Source: Syntrophomonadaceae bacterium (lineage in GTDB: Bacteria; Bacillota; Syntrophomonadia; Syntrophomonadales; Syntrophomonadaceae). From it: DNA of 6,882 bases. The stretch is taken from the NCBI GenBank assembly GCA_031265005.1, contig JAISDD010000240.1:1-6882 (forward strand), read 5' to 3'. Position numbers and translations under genes: made by a program. Positions 4,456 to 6,882 of this stretch are shown here, piece by piece; within the stretch, counting starts at the first letter, position 1, and each line of letters opens with the position of its first letter. The notes beneath the pieces were generated by a model, which worked only from the letters and a program-made list of their open reading frames with translations, ran no database searches and had not been told where the DNA came from.

Positions 4456-6507
4456 ATGAGTTGGACTAATCGTCTATTAAAATATAGTGACGTCCTCATA
4501 GCAATTTTAGTGGTTACAGTCGTAATGATTATGATTATTCCATTAAACGCGAGCATTCTTGATGTTTTACTGTCGTTTAATATCAGTTTTGCGTTGATTA
4601 TTATAATGGTTTCGATGTTTGTTAAAGACAGTTTGGAATTTTCTGGTTTTCCTTCTTTATTGCTGGTTATGACTTTATTTCGCCTGTCGTTGAACGTGGC
4701 TTCGACAAAGCTGATTTTACTGAACGGCTACGCGGGAGAAGTTATAGAGACTTTTGGACAATTTGTTATCGGCGGTAATACGGTTGTTGGTATGGTAATA
4801 TTTTTGATTTTGGTAGTCATTCAGTTTATTGTTATTACTAAGGGTGCGGAAAGAGTTTCAGAAGTGGCGGCGAGGTTTACTTTAGACGCCATGCCGGGTA
4901 AACAAATGGCTATAGACGCTGATCTTAATTCGGGGCTCATAACAGAAGCCGACGCGAGAAGCAGGCGGGAGAAGATTCAGCGGGAAGCAGATTTTAATGG
5001 GGCTATGGATGGAGCCAGCAAGTTTGTCAAAGGTGACGCCATAGTAAATATAATCGTAGTGATGATAAACATAGCCGGAGGACTGGCTATTGGTGTGCTG
5101 CAAAGAGGGCTGAGTTTTTCCGAGGCGGTTTCAGTATACACTATATTAACAGTGGGGGACGGCTTGGTTACTCAGATCCCAGCTTTGCTTATTTCGACCG
5201 CCACTGGTATAATCGTTACCCGCAGCGCCGCTAATGTTGACTTAGGAGCTGAGTTGGGGCAGCAGCTTTTCAATTTCCCGCGGGCTTTAGGGTTGGTGGC
5301 GGTAATATTGGCGATCTTGGGAACTATTGGATTGCCGATGGTGCCTATGTATACTTTAGCGTTGATTTTTGGAGCATTATTTTTTGTTTTCCGCCGTATC
5401 GATAAAAAAGCGGAAGAACAGGTTGATGAAGAACAACTTAGGGAAGCTGAACATATAAAAAGTCCAGATAACGTTGTGGAATTATTGTCGGTCGAAAAGA
5501 TGGAAATGGAATTGGGATATGGCTTAATTCCACTAGTTGACGCCGATCAAGGAGGAGACTTGCTGGAAAGAATCGTCATGATCCGAAGACAATGTGCTGT
5601 AGAGATGGGTTTTATCATGCCGCCAATCAGAATACGGGATAATATGCAGCTTAAACCCAATCAATATACTATAAAAATTAAAGGACTAGAGATTGCTAGC
5701 GGTGAATTAATGTTAGATAGCTTGTTAACCATTGGGCCGGATATAGAGAATGATACAACATTAGCAGGGACTGATACTTTGGAGCCGGCGTTTGGGTTAC
5801 CGGCCCGCTGGATAAATGTGGAGCAAAAAGAAGAAGCGGAAAACAGAGGATATACTATAGTTGACCCTCCTTCGGTTTTGGCTACTCATATTACTTCCAT
5901 ATTGAAAACTTATGCTCATGAACTTCTGGGCAGGCAGGAAGTTAATAGTGTGATCGATTATGTCAAAGGGCAGAACCCTGTAGTAGTGGAAGAACTGATC
6001 CCGGATTTGATGAGTATAGGGGACGTACAAAGGGTGCTGGCCAACTTGTTAAAAGAAGAAGTTTCTATTCGCGATATGAATACAATTTTGGAAACTTTGG
6101 CTGATTATGCTAAATTAACTAAAGACACTGATGTTTTAACAGAATATGTACGTCAATCGCTGAGAAGGCAAATTACTAAACAATTTATCAATGCGGACAA
6201 AAAAATATCGGTATTAACTTTAGACCCTGCTTTGGAAGAAACTTTGAGGGAGTCGGTTCAACAAAGCGATTATGGTTCATTTTTGGCTTTAGATCCGGAT
6301 ATTGCCCAGCAAATGGTTGATAAATTACAGCATCATTATCAGGATTTGACCCAAAAAGGGGTCACGCCTATTGTTATTTGCGCGCCGGTACTTCGTATTT
6401 ATTTCAAAAGATTAGTGGATAGATTTATTAGTAATTTGGTAGTTTTGTCATATAATGAGATCGACACTAACGCAAACGTTGAAGTCATAGGAATGGTATC
6501 GGCATGA
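4456..6507 (+). CDS. flhA: Flagellar type III export-gate protein FlhA
   Basis: FlhA is the largest export-gate component: a nonamer whose membrane part couples proton flow to export and whose cytoplasmic ring docks chaperone-substrate complexes. At 683 residues it has the normal family length (about 680-700). The N-terminal half has about eight membrane segments (roughly 12-29, 35-54, 64-82, 105-128, 198-218, 235-258, 274-293 and 296-312). The FHIPEP family signature sits in the cytoplasmic loop: SEVAARFTLDAMPGKQMAID at about 135-154, followed by DADLNSGLI and READFNGAMDGASKFVKGDA. After a charged linker (about 315-340) comes the cytoplasmic domain with YGLIPLVD, RIVMIRRQCAVEMGF, PPIRIRDN, the PARWI block and HELLGRQEV. 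No stop or missing motif is seen. Its final codon overlaps the flhF start as ATGA (6504-6507), so flhF is translationally coupled to it. Confidence 0.98.
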   Translation: MSWTNRLLKYSDVLIAILVVTVVMIMIIPLNASILDVLLSFNISFALIIIMVSMFVKDSLEFSGFPSLLLVMTLFRLSLNVASTKLILLNGYAGEVIETFGQFVIGGNTVVGMVIFLILVVIQFIVITKGAERVSEVAARFTLDAMPGKQMAIDADLNSGLITEADARSRREKIQREADFNGAMDGASKFVKGDAIVNIIVVMINIAGGLAIGVLQRGLSFSEAVSVYTILTVGDGLVTQIPALLISTATGIIVTRSAANVDLGAELGQQLFNFPRALGLVAVILAILGTIGLPMVPMYTLALIFGALFFVFRRIDKKAEEQVDEEQLREAEHIKSPDNVVELLSVEKMEMELGYGLIPLVDADQGGDLLERIVMIRRQCAVEMGFIMPPIRIRDNMQLKPNQYTIKIKGLEIASGELMLDSLLTIGPDIENDTTLAGTDTLEPAFGLPARWINVEQKEEAENRGYTIVDPPSVLATHITSILKTYAHELLGRQEVNSVIDYVKGQNPVVVEELIPDLMSIGDVQRVLANLLKEEVSIRDMNTILETLADYAKLTKDTDVLTEYVRQSLRRQITKQFINADKKISVLTLDPALEETLRESVQQSDYGSFLALDPDIAQQMVDKLQHHYQDLTQKGVTPIVICAPVLRIYFKRLVDRFISNLVVLSYNEIDTNANVEVIGMVSA

Positions 6508-6881
6508 AGGTTAAACAGTTTACAGGGAAAGATTATAAAGAGGCGATACAAAAAGCTAAAGCTGAAATGGGCAGTGATGCGATTATTTTTCAATCCCGGG
6601 AGATTAGACCTAAGGGATGGCGCTGGTTTTTCTCTCCCAAAATCGTGGAAGTTACAGTGGTTATTGATGAGGATATAAGGGTTGATATAGACAGAATGCG
6701 TCAGACGGCTGCTCTAAAAGAAGAACCTATAATATATAATAGAAACACTATTTTTAATAATAAAAAAGTTGTGGCTGATGTAAATTTACTGCCGGATGAA
6801 GATAGCGAAGATGAAGATAATGAAAAAGCAGCAGTAGATATGAAAACAAAAGCAGATGAAGAAATCGAAACAGATATTTAG
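6504..6881 (+). CDS. flhF: FlhF N-terminal (B) domain only; reading frame closes before the GTPase domain
   Basis: FlhF is an SRP-type GTPase that directs flagellar placement or assembly with FlhG; full proteins have roughly 360-450 residues. This frame starts at an ATG overlapping the flhA stop. It gives the typical FlhF N-terminus, MKVKQFTGKDYKEAIQKAKA, then EMGSDAIIFQSREIR (21-35), WFFSPKIVEVTVVID (about 41-55), and an acidic, low-complexity linker (about 95-125). It ends at TAG 6879-6881, one base before the window edge, after 125 codons. No P-loop or other NG-domain motif occurs before the stop. The place of the stop, in the linker between the B and NG domains, allows three readings: a real split gene with NG translated separately downstream, a decayed or frameshifted flhF, or a base-call error. 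The window ends too soon to decide. The family call itself is secure. Confidence 0.85.
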   Translation: MKVKQFTGKDYKEAIQKAKAEMGSDAIIFQSREIRPKGWRWFFSPKIVEVTVVIDEDIRVDIDRMRQTAALKEEPIIYNRNTIFNNKKVVADVNLLPDEDSEDEDNEKAAVDMKTKADEEIETDI

Positions 6882-6882
6882 G

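Noticed and set aside
5524..5549. Possible sigma-D-like (flagellar sigma factor) promoter: TTAA, 14 nt, GCCGATCA
   Set aside because: It lies inside flhA, matches the consensus only in part (TAAA / GCCGATAT expected), and the bases are explained by conserved FlhA codons (VDADQGG). No gene start follows nearby.

Overview
The window is a densely packed, single-strand (+) segment of a flagellar/chemotaxis operon from a low-GC bacterium. In order it carries the 3' end of fliY (or fliN), then cheY, fliO (the fliZ-type gene of Firmicutes), fliP, fliQ, fliR, flhB, flhA and the start of flhF. This is the conserved order of the Bacillus/Clostridia-type fla-che operon. AT-rich codon use, purine-rich Shine-Dalgarno sites and a Thermotoga/Bacillus-type single-domain CheY fit a Firmicutes-like organism (clostridial or Negativicutes-like). 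That placement is inference; there is no rRNA or other phylogenetic marker here.

Layout: 1-231 is the C-terminal SpoA-type domain of the switch protein. 259-621 is CheY with all phosphorylation residues. 644-3314 encodes FliO, FliP, FliQ and FliR, i.e. the export-gate assembly factor and the three core gate membrane proteins. 3334-4440 encodes FlhB with an intact NPTH autocleavage site. 4456-6507 encodes FlhA with its FHIPEP signature. 6504-6881 starts flhF, but the frame closes after only 125 codons, before any GTPase domain.

The products work together. CheY-P acts on the switch complex containing FliY/FliM. FliP, FliQ, FliR, FlhB and FlhA form the flagellar type III export apparatus, and FliO helps assemble it. 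FlhF normally governs flagellar placement or assembly together with FlhG. Genes overlap or are separated by at most 74 nt, and I saw no internal terminator or convincing promoter, so co-transcription is likely. There is no gene-free stretch over 300 bases.

I found no unknown system, mobile element, CRISPR array or RNA gene. The points worth a second look are the premature end of flhF, an 11-residue tandem duplication at the C-terminus of FliO just before the fliP start, a TTG start for fliQ, the 74-nt fliQ-fliR spacer holding a short open frame in phase with fliQ, and a leaderless-looking fliO start preceded by a two-codon mini-ORF.
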